DNA of 54,022 nucleotides, taken from NCBI GenBank assembly GCA_001794125.1, contig MGJF01000001.1, forward strand, positions 1 through 54,022, in the 5' to 3' direction. The notes beneath the pieces are model-generated. The model saw only the letters and a program-made list of their open reading frames with translations, was not told the DNA's origin and searched no databases. The DNA comes from Candidatus Yanofskybacteria bacterium RIFCSPHIGHO2_01_FULL_43_32. GTDB lineage: Bacteria > Patescibacteriota > Minisyncoccia > 2-02-FULL-40-12 > GWA2-44-9. Below, in pieces: positions 9,333 to 19,300 of the stretch; the first letter of the stretch is position 1, and each line of letters starts with the position of its first letter. Position numbers and translations under genes: made by a program.

Positions 9333-10835
9333 TTACAATTCAAACAAGTGGAGATGACGCGCCCAACTGATTGGAGGGCATTTCTCTCCCAGCTCATTAT
9401 GCAGGGCTGATTCCAATCCGTGGAACCCCTCTTCCGTGCAGTGTTTTACGAACACTACGTCAGGGTTGAGGCTGGTTGCAAGTGTTACCAATTCCCTGCA
9501 ATAGGGGTGGGCCGAGTAATCAAAATGGTATCCGCCGCACCTGACGTTGACCACCTTTTTTTCTAAACGAAAGTTTCTGTCCATCCTGTTCAGCACAATC
9601 GTGTGACCCGGTCCGAGGGGTTTGTTTTTTATCTCAAAAAATTCCTTCATGGCCGAACCGTCAAACCGGTGGCCGGTCGAGATCAGCGCATTCTCCGGAA
9701 CCGGCAGCATCTGGATTGCGAAATCAACTCCGGCTCCCTGATCCAGCGTTGCCGACGAGGTAACAATGGGCCGGAACCCATATTCGCCATGAGCGGCGGC
9801 GCGAAGCTGTTCTTCGTAATCTTTGCCGTTCTGGATAAGCATGACTGTTCCGTCGGCCAGCCATTTATCAAGAAGTGCCGGTTCAATCTCGGCCTTAATC
9901 GTCTTCCTCACTCCTCCGGCTACGAAAACCTTGAAGCCGAGCCGGACAAGTTTCATAACGATATTGGGTCCGCGATTGACCATAAATACGGGGAAGAGGG
10001 CGTTGCCGCCCCGGCGTTCGGTCTCATCCAGAACAGCCTTTAACCGGGTGTCCATTTCCTCTTGGCTTTCTTCCCGGTCGCGGTTGCCGTTCGTGGCTTC
10101 CGTGATGAGAATGATACGCCGGCACTCTCTGAAATTGCCCATTTCCAGGAAATTTTCACGGAGCGTCGGTACGCCTTCGGTAGTTTCCTGGTCATGACCG
10201 CAAAAGTCGCCGGTAGCGACTATCCCGTCGCCGTCGGGAGTTTTGATAAATGAAATGAATGAGCCCGGAGTGTGGCCCGAGAACGTAAAACCGAAATCCC
10301 AGTCCGGCCAATCTTCAAAAGAAAACCACTCGTCTTCTTCGTCTGTGTTCACAATCTCATAGAAACCGCCTTCGGCCCGGGCTAAGAATGTGTCAACGTA
10401 TTCCTCGCTGAACATGGCCGCCGGCGCCGGCAATCCGGAAAAATAAGCTTTCTTGGCTTCCTTTTTTTGGATAGTCAACGAGTCAGCCAAAACGATTTTC
10501 AGCTCTTCTAACGTCTTCCTCGAAAAGATGACCCGTGACTCGTCGTGAGCCAGAATAGTGGGGACGATCAGTCCCGTATGATCCGCATGGACATGCGTGA
10601 AAATCATGAGGTCAATATGAATGTCTTTGAGGTCGGCGCCGACCGGATAAGTTGTAAGTTTTTCCGCCCCGGCTCCTTCAAAAGCGAGGCCCCGGTCTAC
10701 CAGAATCGTTTTTCCGCATTTTCGGATAATGAGACTACTGGACCCGATGCCCTTCTGTTCGCCCAACTCCACAATGAAATCACAATCCGCGGCCAGATAA
10801 TCGGCCAATTCATCAAAACGGATTACCACCTGCAT
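9333..10835 (-). CDS. MBL-fold (beta-CASP/RNase J-like) hydrolase
   Basis: 'FTHVHADHTG', 'GHTPGS', 'ATGDFCGHD', C-terminal 'SAHPYCRELVTLATSLNPDVVFVKHC'; start trimmed to MQVVIRF after AAGGAAGGGG. Confidence 0.75.
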   Translation of the reverse strand: MQVVIRFDELADYLAADCDFIVELGEQKGIGSSSLIIRKCGKTILVDRGLAFEGAGAEKLTTYPVGADLKDIHIDLMIFTHVHADHTGLIVPTILAHDESRVIFSRKTLEELKIVLADSLTIQKKEAKKAYFSGLPAPAAMFSEEYVDTFLARAEGGFYEIVNTDEEDEWFSFEDWPDWDFGFTFSGHTPGSFISFIKTPDGDGIVATGDFCGHDQETTEGVPTLRENFLEMGNFRECRRIILITEATNGNRDREESQEEMDTRLKAVLDETERRGGNALFPVFMVNRGPNIVMKLVRLGFKVFVAGGVRKTIKAEIEPALLDKWLADGTVMLIQNGKDYEEQLRAAAHGEYGFRPIVTSSATLDQGAGVDFAIQMLPVPENALISTGHRFDGSAMKEFFEIKNKPLGPGHTIVLNRMDRNFRLEKKVVNVRCGGYHFDYSAHPYCRELVTLATSLNPDVVFVKHCTEEGFHGLESALHNELGEKCPPISWARHLHLFEL

Positions 10836-10875
10836 GACTCTTACCCCTTCCTTTCTTCGTCGTTTGTTAAATTGT

Positions 10876-10994
10876 TGAAGAACTCGCCCAGCACCACTTT
10901 CTATTCTAAGTTCATTATTCGTCATCAGGGGTCTGGCTGTTTCCCTGGTGATATCTTAGAAATTAAGATGGAAAGTGGTGCGGGGTGAATTCTC
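10876..10994. repeat. Long inverted repeat in the leader of the MBL gene
   Basis: AAGAACTCGCCCAGCACCACTTTC / GAAAGTGGTGCGGGGTGAATTCTC with inner CATCAGGG/CCCTGGTG. Confidence 0.6.
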
Positions 10995-11132
10995 CACGAA
11001 CTTGGCACTGGCCATATGATACACCAAAACCCTGTTTAAGTCAATGTTTTGCTCGGATGATTTTTCGCTCCGCGGTGGCGAAACAGAGAAGGCGGGATGG
11101 GGCGTGAACTTGCTATTTTTAGGTAACAAAAA

Positions 11133-11176
11133 ACACCCCGGGGGAGGAAAGAGACATGCGTCTCTTTCCTCCCCAA
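11133..11176 (-). terminator. Strong terminator of the GC-rich gene
   Basis: Minus strand GGGGAGGAAAGAGACGCATGTCTCTTTCCTCCCC followed by a T-rich tract (GTGTTTTTTGTT). Confidence 0.8.
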
Positions 11177-11200
11177 GGATGTGTGTGCGCCGACGATTAC

Positions 11201-12052
11201 TTACTCGTCGGTCTGGGCCCACCGCTGCTTGCGGCTCTGGCCCCGCGGGGTCTTCGGGGTGAACTGCGTACCCCGATCGAACCCGTCGTGACGGACGGCG
11301 TCGCCGACCTTGAAGCCGAGCCGCGACTTCATGGCCGCTTCCTGGTTCGTGCGCTCGTCGCGCTTGGCCAGGATGCTGGCTTTCACGCCCGCGGCACGGG
11401 CGTTGGCCTGGTCGAACGACTGGCTGGGCAGAAGCGCGGGCTTCGACCGCTGGTTGCCCCGCGAGTCCGTGTACTGCTCGTACACGACCTCGCCATTCCG
11501 GTCGCGCTTCAGACGCAGCCGGAACAGGCACTCGCCGGAATGGGCGCCGTGAACCGTGAGGTTCAGAGCGTCGGGTCCCACGGCCACGAACTGGCCGCGG
11601 TACACGATGTTGCCGCTCTGCTTGTCCCGCATGAGGTCGCCAGTTTCCCGGTCGACCAACGCGGTCCGGACGAAGCCCGTCACGAGCTCCGAGCAGATGG
11701 GGCAGTTCACCCCGTCCATCGGCGCCGTTTCGTCGGCGCCGTGGATTGCTTCCAGTTCCGCCGGACCCATCGGGGTGCCGCGGAACTGCGCGTGCCGCTG
11801 AAGTTCCTCGTAGCGGAGCGCGTAGCGGTCTTTCTTCCCGTAGAGTCCGGCCCGCTTCAGGCCGTACGGGTCCCGGTTCAGCCAGTCCGCCCCTTCGGGG
11901 GTGACCGTCTTGACCTTCGGCGGTGCGGATTCCGCCGCGACCGCCGCGTCCTTGTCGGACGAACCGGACAGCTCCGGAAGAACCGACGGGGTCTCCGCCG
12001 CCATCGCCGCGATATCCCTGTCCGTGACCGAGCGAATCTTCTGTCTCGCCAT
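11201..12052 (-). CDS. hypothetical protein, GC-rich gene with CxxC motif
   Basis: 284-codon ORF with SD AAAGGAGT, flanking terminator, 'CPICSEL'; markedly higher GC than neighbours. Confidence 0.75.
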   Translation of the reverse strand: MARQKIRSVTDRDIAAMAAETPSVLPELSGSSDKDAAVAAESAPPKVKTVTPEGADWLNRDPYGLKRAGLYGKKDRYALRYEELQRHAQFRGTPMGPAELEAIHGADETAPMDGVNCPICSELVTGFVRTALVDRETGDLMRDKQSGNIVYRGQFVAVGPDALNLTVHGAHSGECLFRLRLKRDRNGEVVYEQYTDSRGNQRSKPALLPSQSFDQANARAAGVKASILAKRDERTNQEAAMKSRLGFKVGDAVRHDGFDRGTQFTPKTPRGQSRKQRWAQTDE

Positions 12053-12057
12053 GGCAA

Positions 12058-12200
12058 CACTCCTTTGGCCAGTTCACTGGCCGAGAGCTCTTCCGGGGTG
12101 AATCCCCATTACATTCCGCGAAAGCGCGGTCAGTTAGGAAAGAGCGTTTTGAGGGCCAATTTGTTTGTGTTGATCAGCCCGCTAAATGCTCTTTCCTAAA
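12058..12200 (-). promoter_or_regulatory. Structured 5' leader of the GC-rich gene
   Basis: TTAGGAAAGAGC/GCTCTTTCCTAA arms; GGCCAGTTCACTGGCC hairpin (12067-12082) abutting the SD. Confidence 0.45.
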
Positions 12201-12269
12201 TAAGTTATTAAAGTAACTAAATCTTTACTATATTCTCATTATACTCCTTTCGGATAAAAAGTCAACCCC

Positions 12270-12536
12270 TCACCTTTTGAGCATCAGAAGGCTATTTTTA
12301 ATTCTTCCTTTTAATTGGCCATAGGCCTTACCGAATACTTTTAGATTTGTTTCTCTTTTTAGTGCATCTTCTTTTGAAAAATAGCCTTCAAAATACACAC
12401 AAACCCATGGCATGTATCTTTTTGTTGATATGTTATCGCCAGTATTGTGTTCTTCTATCCTCCTAATAATATTTGTCGTAATGCCAATATACAAAGAATC
12501 ATTCTTTTTACTTTTTAGGACGTAAACATAATGCAT
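12270..12536 (-). CDS. GIY-YIG nuclease domain protein
   Basis: 'HYVYVLKSKKNDSLYIGITTNIIRRIEEHN'. Confidence 0.88.
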   Translation of the reverse strand: MHYVYVLKSKKNDSLYIGITTNIIRRIEEHNTGDNISTKRYMPWVCVYFEGYFSKEDALKRETNLKVFGKAYGQLKGRIKNSLLMLKR

Positions 12537-12641
12537 GGGATAATCTTAATGCTCGAAAGGTGAGGGGTCAAGGCCATTTTTTAATTATAAAAAATGCCCG
12601 CACTTTTCGTGCGGGCCGGGGAGATTAATCCCCTTGAAAAT

Positions 12642-13289
12642 CTACGCAACCGGAGCAGAAGCCATTTCCGGAATCGGCGCCGGCGCGGAAAGGACGATTC
12701 CGGCATCGTCTGTCAGGTTAAGCTTCGAAGCTCGTGTAGACAGAAGGACTTTCGGTCCGATGCCGCGGTTGTTTTCGTCACGGCCGCCGCTGAAGACCCA
12801 GTCATTTGGAATACGGCCGGCACAGCCGAGCATCAGAACCCGGTGGCCGGTAGCGGCGCCGTCTTTTTCAAGGTAAGGGTTTAGATGCCCTTGAGTTGCC
12901 CAAAGGTTGTTGCTGGTCATTTCAACAAAAATTCTTTCCAATCCTTTCTTTTGGGCGACGAAGTCAGGGAAAAGCTCATCTTTCTTTACGTATTCATTGC
13001 GACAGAATACGAATCGGACGAAGGACATTCCCCAGTTTCTTTCATGCGGTTTTTGCCACACGTCTACGAGCTCGTAATCACCGCTGAAAGTGAAAGCAAC
13101 TTTGTTTGCCAGAGCGGCGAGATCCACTTTTGGTGTGGATTCAAGAACTTCCACGCCGGGTACCGGCGGCAAAGGAGGTTCATCAGAAGCGCGTTTGTGT
13201 GGAATTTCTGTCGGAACAAGGTTGTTCCGCATCAAAAACTGAAACACGACGAGCCGAACTGACAGACCGAGCGTTGCGATTGTCTTCAC
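12642..13289 (-). CDS. hypothetical protein, GTG start
   Basis: SD AAGGAG upstream of GTG; downstream hairpin terminator CCCGCACgaaaaGTGCGGG followed by TTTTTT. Confidence 0.65.
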   Translation of the reverse strand: MKTIATLGLSVRLVVFQFLMRNNLVPTEIPHKRASDEPPLPPVPGVEVLESTPKVDLAALANKVAFTFSGDYELVDVWQKPHERNWGMSFVRFVFCRNEYVKKDELFPDFVAQKKGLERIFVEMTSNNLWATQGHLNPYLEKDGAATGHRVLMLGCAGRIPNDWVFSGGRDENNRGIGPKVLLSTRASKLNLTDDAGIVLSAPAPIPEMASAPVA

Positions 13290-13362
13290 TCACCGCTCCT
13301 TTTTGATTGGAAACGAACGTGGCAATATTATATCACGCAAGTTATATTATTGCAAGAGTCGC

Positions 13363-13683
13363 TTCCACCTTCCCATTTACGACCTATTGCCTGCGCCTTC
13401 GGTCTCAAATGGGAAGGGATTTCGCTTGATTTAAAAACTGCGAAGGCCACATGCCTTCAGAGAACGACCCGCAGGCGCTTGGGCTTGGTTCTGCCAAGCG
13501 CCGAGGGAGAAGAAAGATTTGCCGCTGGAGCAAATCTATTCTGGTTCGATGAAGGCATGTGGCCTGGAGGGGTGGGCTAACTTATTTCTTTTATCCCTTC
13601 TTTGATTTCTTTTTGAGAGCGTCTTCTAATTTTTGCCCTTGAGACGGGCTTAACTTTGCTTTCATGGACCTGCGAAGGTGGAA
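13363..13683. ncRNA. Structured repeat family 1, copy A (core 13444-13565)
   Basis: 15-bp perfect arms AGGCCACATGCCTTC/GAAGGCATGTGGCCT; HP1 GGCGCTTGG-GCTTGGTTCTG-CCAAGCGCC; HP2 AGATTTGC-CGCTGGA-GCAAATCT; flanking helix CTTCCCATTT/AAATGGGAAG. Confidence 0.65.
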
Positions 13684-13700
13684 CGGGGATATGCCTTATT

Positions 13701-14843
13701 TTAGGAAACGGGGGTTTCTTCTGGTTTCTCATTAGTTTCTTCCGCGGGTTTATTTCCGGGAAGCGTTAACACCAACTTATGTTCTTTTGAATCTAAACTG
13801 ACGATTGCGAATTCATATTCTTTATTTACTTCAAAAACGTCGCTTAAATTTTTTTCTCCCAATTCCGCCACCGGCAGAAATGCGATTATATCTCCAGGTA
13901 ACTCTACAAAAGCGCCGTTGTTCCGGATCTTAATGACTCGGCCGTTAACTTTTTGGCCGGGTTGGTATTTTTCTTCCGCTTTGAGCCAGGGATCGTCTTT
14001 GAGGGCTTTTAAGGAAAGAGAGACCCGTCCGCCGTCCAGACTGATTATTTTTGCGGTTATGTCATCGCCCGAATGAAGGACCTCTCTCGGGTCTTCAATA
14101 AATTTCCAGTCGATTTCGGATGAGTGTATCAAACCGTCCAAAGTGTCGCTTAATTTGACGAAAGCTCCGAAATCGGTGACTTCGGTTATCTTGCCTTCAA
14201 TTAAATCGCCGACTTTTAATTTTGCTAATTCTTCTTTGACGGCCTCTTCTTTTATCGCTTTTTCGGAAACGATTAATTTATTTTCCGCTTCATTAAAATC
14301 AAGAATTTTTACTTGGAATTCCATTCCCTTGAATTTTTGCAGGGCCTGAACGATCTTGGTGGTGTCGCCTCCGTCTATCTTGGGATAATGTTCGGATGAT
14401 AGTTGCGAGAGGGGAAGGAAGCCCTGGATACCGCTGACCTCAACGATAAGGCCGCCTTTGTTGATGTTAACGATCTTGGTTGTTATTACTTCGCCCAAAT
14501 CTTTCTTCTCTTTGATATCCTGCCAGGCGGTAGTCATCTGAGCTGACCGCAAAGACAGTTCCCGGTAGCCGTCGTCGTTCTCAAGCTCAATTAACATTGC
14601 CGAGACTTTGTCTCCGGCTTTTAATCCCTTCATTCTGTCGGGGTTATCGTAAAATTCACCGGGATAAATGATCCCGATTCCTATCGGACCTAAGTCCAAA
14701 ACCACGCTTCCCTTTGAAACGCTGATTATCTGACCGTTCACTATATTACCCGGCTTAGGCAAGAAAAACTCCTCCTTGGAAAGGAGGTCCTTCATTGATT
14801 TGATTTCCGAATTATTGATTTGCATTACTATATTATTGAGCAT
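13701..14843 (-). CDS. rpsA: 30S ribosomal protein S1
   Basis: Four S1 repeats, e.g. 'VGDLIEGKITEVTDFGAFVKL'. Confidence 0.9.
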   Translation of the reverse strand: MLNNIVMQINNSEIKSMKDLLSKEEFFLPKPGNIVNGQIISVSKGSVVLDLGPIGIGIIYPGEFYDNPDRMKGLKAGDKVSAMLIELENDDGYRELSLRSAQMTTAWQDIKEKKDLGEVITTKIVNINKGGLIVEVSGIQGFLPLSQLSSEHYPKIDGGDTTKIVQALQKFKGMEFQVKILDFNEAENKLIVSEKAIKEEAVKEELAKLKVGDLIEGKITEVTDFGAFVKLSDTLDGLIHSSEIDWKFIEDPREVLHSGDDITAKIISLDGGRVSLSLKALKDDPWLKAEEKYQPGQKVNGRVIKIRNNGAFVELPGDIIAFLPVAELGEKNLSDVFEVNKEYEFAIVSLDSKEHKLVLTLPGNKPAEETNEKPEETPVS

Positions 14844-14960
14844 TCGTTCGTAGCAATGGCCCTTGAACCAAGACCATCTGGCGAATCCCCAAAATTAAAG
14901 ATTTCTTTTGTAGTAGGACTATATATTATTTATCCAAATTTTGCAACCTCTTGCACCTGA

Positions 14961-14990
14961 ATCAACGGCTCACATGTGTGAGCCGTTGAT
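14961..14990. repeat. Palindrome ATCAACGGCTCACA-TG-TGTGAGCCGTTGAT, copy 1 of 3
   Basis: Near-identical palindromes at 26532 and 35834. Confidence 0.75.
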
Positions 14991-15046
14991 TATTAAGCGC
15001 AGCCCTATTATTTTTCTGTCATTTGACGAGTCAAAATATTTTTAGA

Positions 15047-15183
15047 GCCCCCAGCCACATACCCACAGGGAGAACTTGCGCAAACGTTTCGGCTTGGTTC
15101 TTCGAAACGTTGAGCATGTAGATAGCGCCGAGCCGCTGGAGCGAGGCGACTATCGGTCGAGTCGGGGGTATGTGGCTGGGGGC
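15047..15183. ncRNA. Structured repeat family 1, copy B
   Basis: 18-bp perfect arms GCCCCCAGCCACATACCC/GGGTATGTGGCTGGGGGC; HP1 AACGTTTCG-GCTTGGTTCTT-CGAAACGTT; HP2 loop CGCTGGA. Confidence 0.65.
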
Positions 15184-15229
15184 GATTATAAGTCTTGTTT
15201 TTTACGCAATTTTTTGTTAATATTTACGT

Positions 15230-15889
15230 ATGACGATTAACTGGTTCGGGCAGAGCTGTTTCAGAATAGAGACCAAAGAGGCCCATTCGACTGGCTCAGG
15301 GCAAGTCAGTATTTTGATAGACCCGTTTTCAAAGGATATCGGGTTGAAACCGCCCAAAATCAAAGACGATATTGTCATGGTAACTCACCAACATTTTGAC
15401 CATGACAGCCTTGAGGAGATGCCTCCCGAGTCATTTCTTATAGAAAACCCCGGCGAATACGAGAAAAAAGGAATCGCCATCAGGGGCATTTCTTCGTACC
15501 ATGACAAGGTTGAGGGTAAGGAGCGGGGACTCAATACTATATATATAATGAAAGCGGAGGAGATGACCATCTGCCATTTGGGAGACTTAGGCCAGGAGAA
15601 ACTGACCGAGAATCAGGTGGATGAGATAGGGGATGTAGATATACTCTTGGTTCCTGTCGGCGGAAATTATACAATTAATGCTAAGGAAGCCGTCGGGGTC
15701 ATCGGCCAGATAGAACCGAAGATAATTATTCCGATGCATTATAAGATTAAGGATTTGAAGATTGAACTGGACGGTCCGGAAAAATTCGTGAAAGAACTGG
15801 GCCTGACGCCGGAAAAGGCAGATAAGTACAAAATATCAAAAAAACTTCTTCCGTTGGAAGAAATGAAGTTGGTAATGTTAGAAATTTAA
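15230..15889 (+). CDS. MBL-fold metal-dependent hydrolase (UlaG-like)
   Basis: 'MTINWFGQSCFRIE', 'VTHQHFDHD', 'ICHLGDLGQ'; carries an extra 'HSTGSGQ' segment. Confidence 0.85.
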   Translation: MTINWFGQSCFRIETKEAHSTGSGQVSILIDPFSKDIGLKPPKIKDDIVMVTHQHFDHDSLEEMPPESFLIENPGEYEKKGIAIRGISSYHDKVEGKERGLNTIYIMKAEEMTICHLGDLGQEKLTENQVDEIGDVDILLVPVGGNYTINAKEAVGVIGQIEPKIIIPMHYKIKDLKIELDGPEKFVKELGLTPEKADKYKISKKLLPLEEMKLVMLEI

Positions 15890-15890
15890 T

Positions 15891-16241
15891 ATGAGTTTTT
15901 TAGACGAAATCCGCAAACAACCCCAGCACCACCGAGAAATAATGTTCGGTCTTTGCGTTGTCACAGCTATTTCATTGGTGGGAATGGTCTGGTATAACTC
16001 GTTTGAGAAGAATTTGTACGTATTGTTGAACCCCGGAGAAAGCACAGACCAGAGATATTTAGCCGAAAACAAAACCGCGCCTTCGTTGCTGGGAGATATC
16101 GGCAAGACAGGACAGGATCTGAAGGCGGCGTTTTACAATATTTTCAGTTTGACCGGCAGTGACAAAAAGGACGTTATCGAAAATACGAAAGCCGGCGAAC
16201 CCGTAAGAGTGTATACACTGCCCTTATCGGAGACGAAGTAA
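15891..16241 (+). CDS. hypothetical membrane protein
   Basis: ORF immediately downstream, one TM segment. Confidence 0.6.
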   Translation: MSFLDEIRKQPQHHREIMFGLCVVTAISLVGMVWYNSFEKNLYVLLNPGESTDQRYLAENKTAPSLLGDIGKTGQDLKAAFYNIFSLTGSDKKDVIENTKAGEPVRVYTLPLSETK

Positions 16242-16394
16242 ACCCCGCCCTTGAAAAGAATTATTATAACTTATGTTACGTTCTAAAATTTAATTATTAC
16301 GATTCTTTTTAAGAGCGGAGTAAATATTTTTCAAATGATTTAAAAATGTTTGGAGGGCGGATGTCTTCCAGACATTTTCTGTTTAATTGTACGT

Positions 16395-19300
16395 ATGGCG
16401 ACAGAAATAAAACAACGGGAAATAGTCCAGGAAATGCAGCAGGCCTATCTGGAATACGCGATGAGCGTTATTGTCGCGCGCGCTTTGCCTGATGTCAGAG
16501 ACGGATTAAAACCGGTTCACCGGAGGATTTTGTATTCCATGCATGAGATGGGATTGAGGCCGACCGCGAAAACCCAGAAATCAGCCAAGGTTGTCGGATA
16601 TGTTCTCGGTAATTATCACCCCCACGGCGACACGGCAGCCTATGATTCCATGGTTCGCATGGCCCAGGATTTTTCTCTGCGTTATCCGTTGGTGAACGGG
16701 CAGGGCAACTTTGGATGTTTTACCAAAGACACAAAGGTAAAACTTACGGACGGGAGAGACTTAAACTTTAGGGAACTCATAGAAGAACACAAACAGGGAA
16801 AGAAAAACTACACCTATACAGTTAATTCTTTAGAGCTAATTTCCATAGCGGAAATTAAAAACCCAAGATTGACCAGAAAAAACTCTGAAATAATAAAAGT
16901 GTTATTAGATAATGGAGAAGAAATTAAATGTACCCCAGATCATTTGTTTATGCTCAGGAACGGCTCATATAAGAAGGCCAAAGATTTACAACCCAAGGAA
17001 TCTTTAATGCCTAATTATCAGAAAATTTCTGAAAAAACAGACAGTTTAAATCGAGACGGCTATGCCTTGGTTTACCAGAATAAAAATGGCGAATGGATCC
17101 CAGTTCACCATTTGGCGGACAATTACAATCTTACCCGAGGTATTTATGCCAAGAGCGTCGGAAGGGTAAGGCACCACAAAGATTTTAATAAACTCAACAA
17201 TAACCCCGATAACATAACTCGTATGAGTTGGGGCGAGCATTGGAAAATTCATTATACCCAGGCCTCAAATCAGCATAAAAATCCTGAATATCGCAAGAAA
17301 ATAGCAGAAGGAAGGAATGGTTATTGGGCCAATCCTTTGAATAAAGCTAAAAAAGCCGAAGAAATTTCTGTTAGAAATATAGAAAATTGGAAAAACGACG
17401 CCTATAGAGAAAAAATGGTTAAATTTTTGAGCGATGTAAATAAAAAATATATTGAAGATCATCCGGAAAAAATAAAGGAGCTTAGCACAAGAGCCACGGA
17501 AACTCTTAAAAGATTGTGGCAGGACCCAAAATACAGAGTATTGTTTCACGAGAAAATTGTTAAAGGAAATAAGAATCACACAACAAATCGAACGGGAAAA
17601 TTGAAGTTTCTCAATATTTGCCGGGAAGTTTTAAATAGACAGATTAATTTAAGCGAGAAACATTATGAGCAATTAAGAAAAGAATTATATCCTTATGGCA
17701 AGGCCACACAATGGGAGACGGGCTTAAATAAATATTTTAATGGTGATTCTAATTTAGTTTTTCACGAAATAAATAAAAACCATAAAGTAGTAAGAGTAGA
17801 AGCTATATCACACAAAGAAGATGTATATGACCTTACAATAGAAGGAAGTCATAACTTTGCATTAGCGGCTGGTGTTTTTGTCCACAACTCAATCGACGGT
17901 GATTCCGCTGCGGCTTACAGATATACCGAAGCCCGTTTGGCTCCTATATCCGAACAGCTTCTTGCGGATATAGACAAGCAGACGGTTAATTTTACCGACA
18001 ATTTTGACGGCACAATGCAAGAGCCGACGGTTTTGCCGACTCGCGTTCCGAATTTGTTGATTAACGGCTCCATGGGTATCGCCGTGGGTATGGCGACCAA
18101 TATTCCCCCGCACAATCTAACCGAGGTCTTGGATGCAATGGCGTATCTTATAGACAACAAAGAAGCGGATTTAAAAGACCTTACCCAATTTATAAAAGGA
18201 CCGGATTTCCCGACCGGTGGAGTCATATACAACGAAAAAGACATTGTCAGCGCTTATGCCACTGGCCGCGGTCCCATAATAATGAGAGGCCAGGCCGATA
18301 TTACGGAAAACAAAAAGGGCTACCAAATAATTGTTTCCGAGATTCCTTATCAGGTGAATAAATCGGAACTGATAATAAAAATTGCCGATCTTGTGAAAGA
18401 AAAGAAAATAGAAGGCATCAAAGACATCCGCGATGAATCCGATAAAGACGGATTAAGAATCGCAATTGACTTGAAGCAGGATGCTTTTCCCAAGAAAGTA
18501 CTTAACCAGATTTTCAAATACACGGAGCTTCAAAAGGCCTTTCATTTCAATATGTTAGCTTTAGTTGACGGAGGCACTCAACCCCAGATTTTGGGCTTGA
18601 AGGGATTGCTCGAGAAATTCATTGACCATCGGCACGAAGTCGTGACTCGGCGGACAAAATTTGAACTTCAGAAAGCCAAAGACAGAGCCCACATTTTGGA
18701 AGGACTTAAGAAAGCCCTTGACCACATTGACGAGATAATCAAAATAATCAGGGCCTCCGATTCAAAAGAAGACGCTTTTAATAATCTGATAAAGAAATTT
18801 AAATTCTCCGACAAACAGGCAACGGCTATTTTGGATATGAGGCTTCAGGCATTGGCCGGTCTGGAAAGAAAAAAGATAAACGACGAATTAAAAGAAAAGA
18901 AAGACCTGATTGCGTATTTTGAGGATTTGCTGGCGAGTCCGAAGAAAGTTATGGGTGTAATCAAAGAAGAATTCAAAGAAATCAGGGAAAAATATGGAGA
19001 TGAAAGACGAACAAAAGTGGTTAAGTCGGCTTTAAGAGAAATAGGGGAAGATGAGTTGATGCCCGAAGAAGATTCGCTGTTCATGATTACTCACAGCGGA
19101 TATATAAAAAGAATGCAGCCTGAAGTATTAAAATCTCAAAAAAGAGGCGGTAAAGGATTAATCGGTATGGCAACCAAGGAAGAAGATGTTGTTTCCCAAT
19201 TTTTCATGGCCAATACCCACGACAGTTTACTGTTCTTCACTAATTCCGGAAAAGTATTCCAGACAAAAGGTTATGAGGTGCCGGAGTCGTCCCGCCAGTC

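Noticed and set aside
10956-12199. Long overlapping ORFs 10956..12077 (-) and 11156..12199 (+)
   Set aside because: Shadow ORFs of the GC-rich gene 11201..12052; low-complexity R/G/P-rich translations and no SD.
8520-13310. Integron-like cassette array for the run of minus-strand single-gene units
   Set aside because: No convincing attC pairs (RYYYAAC/GTTRRRY) and no integrase in the window; the spacer inverted repeats differ from each other.
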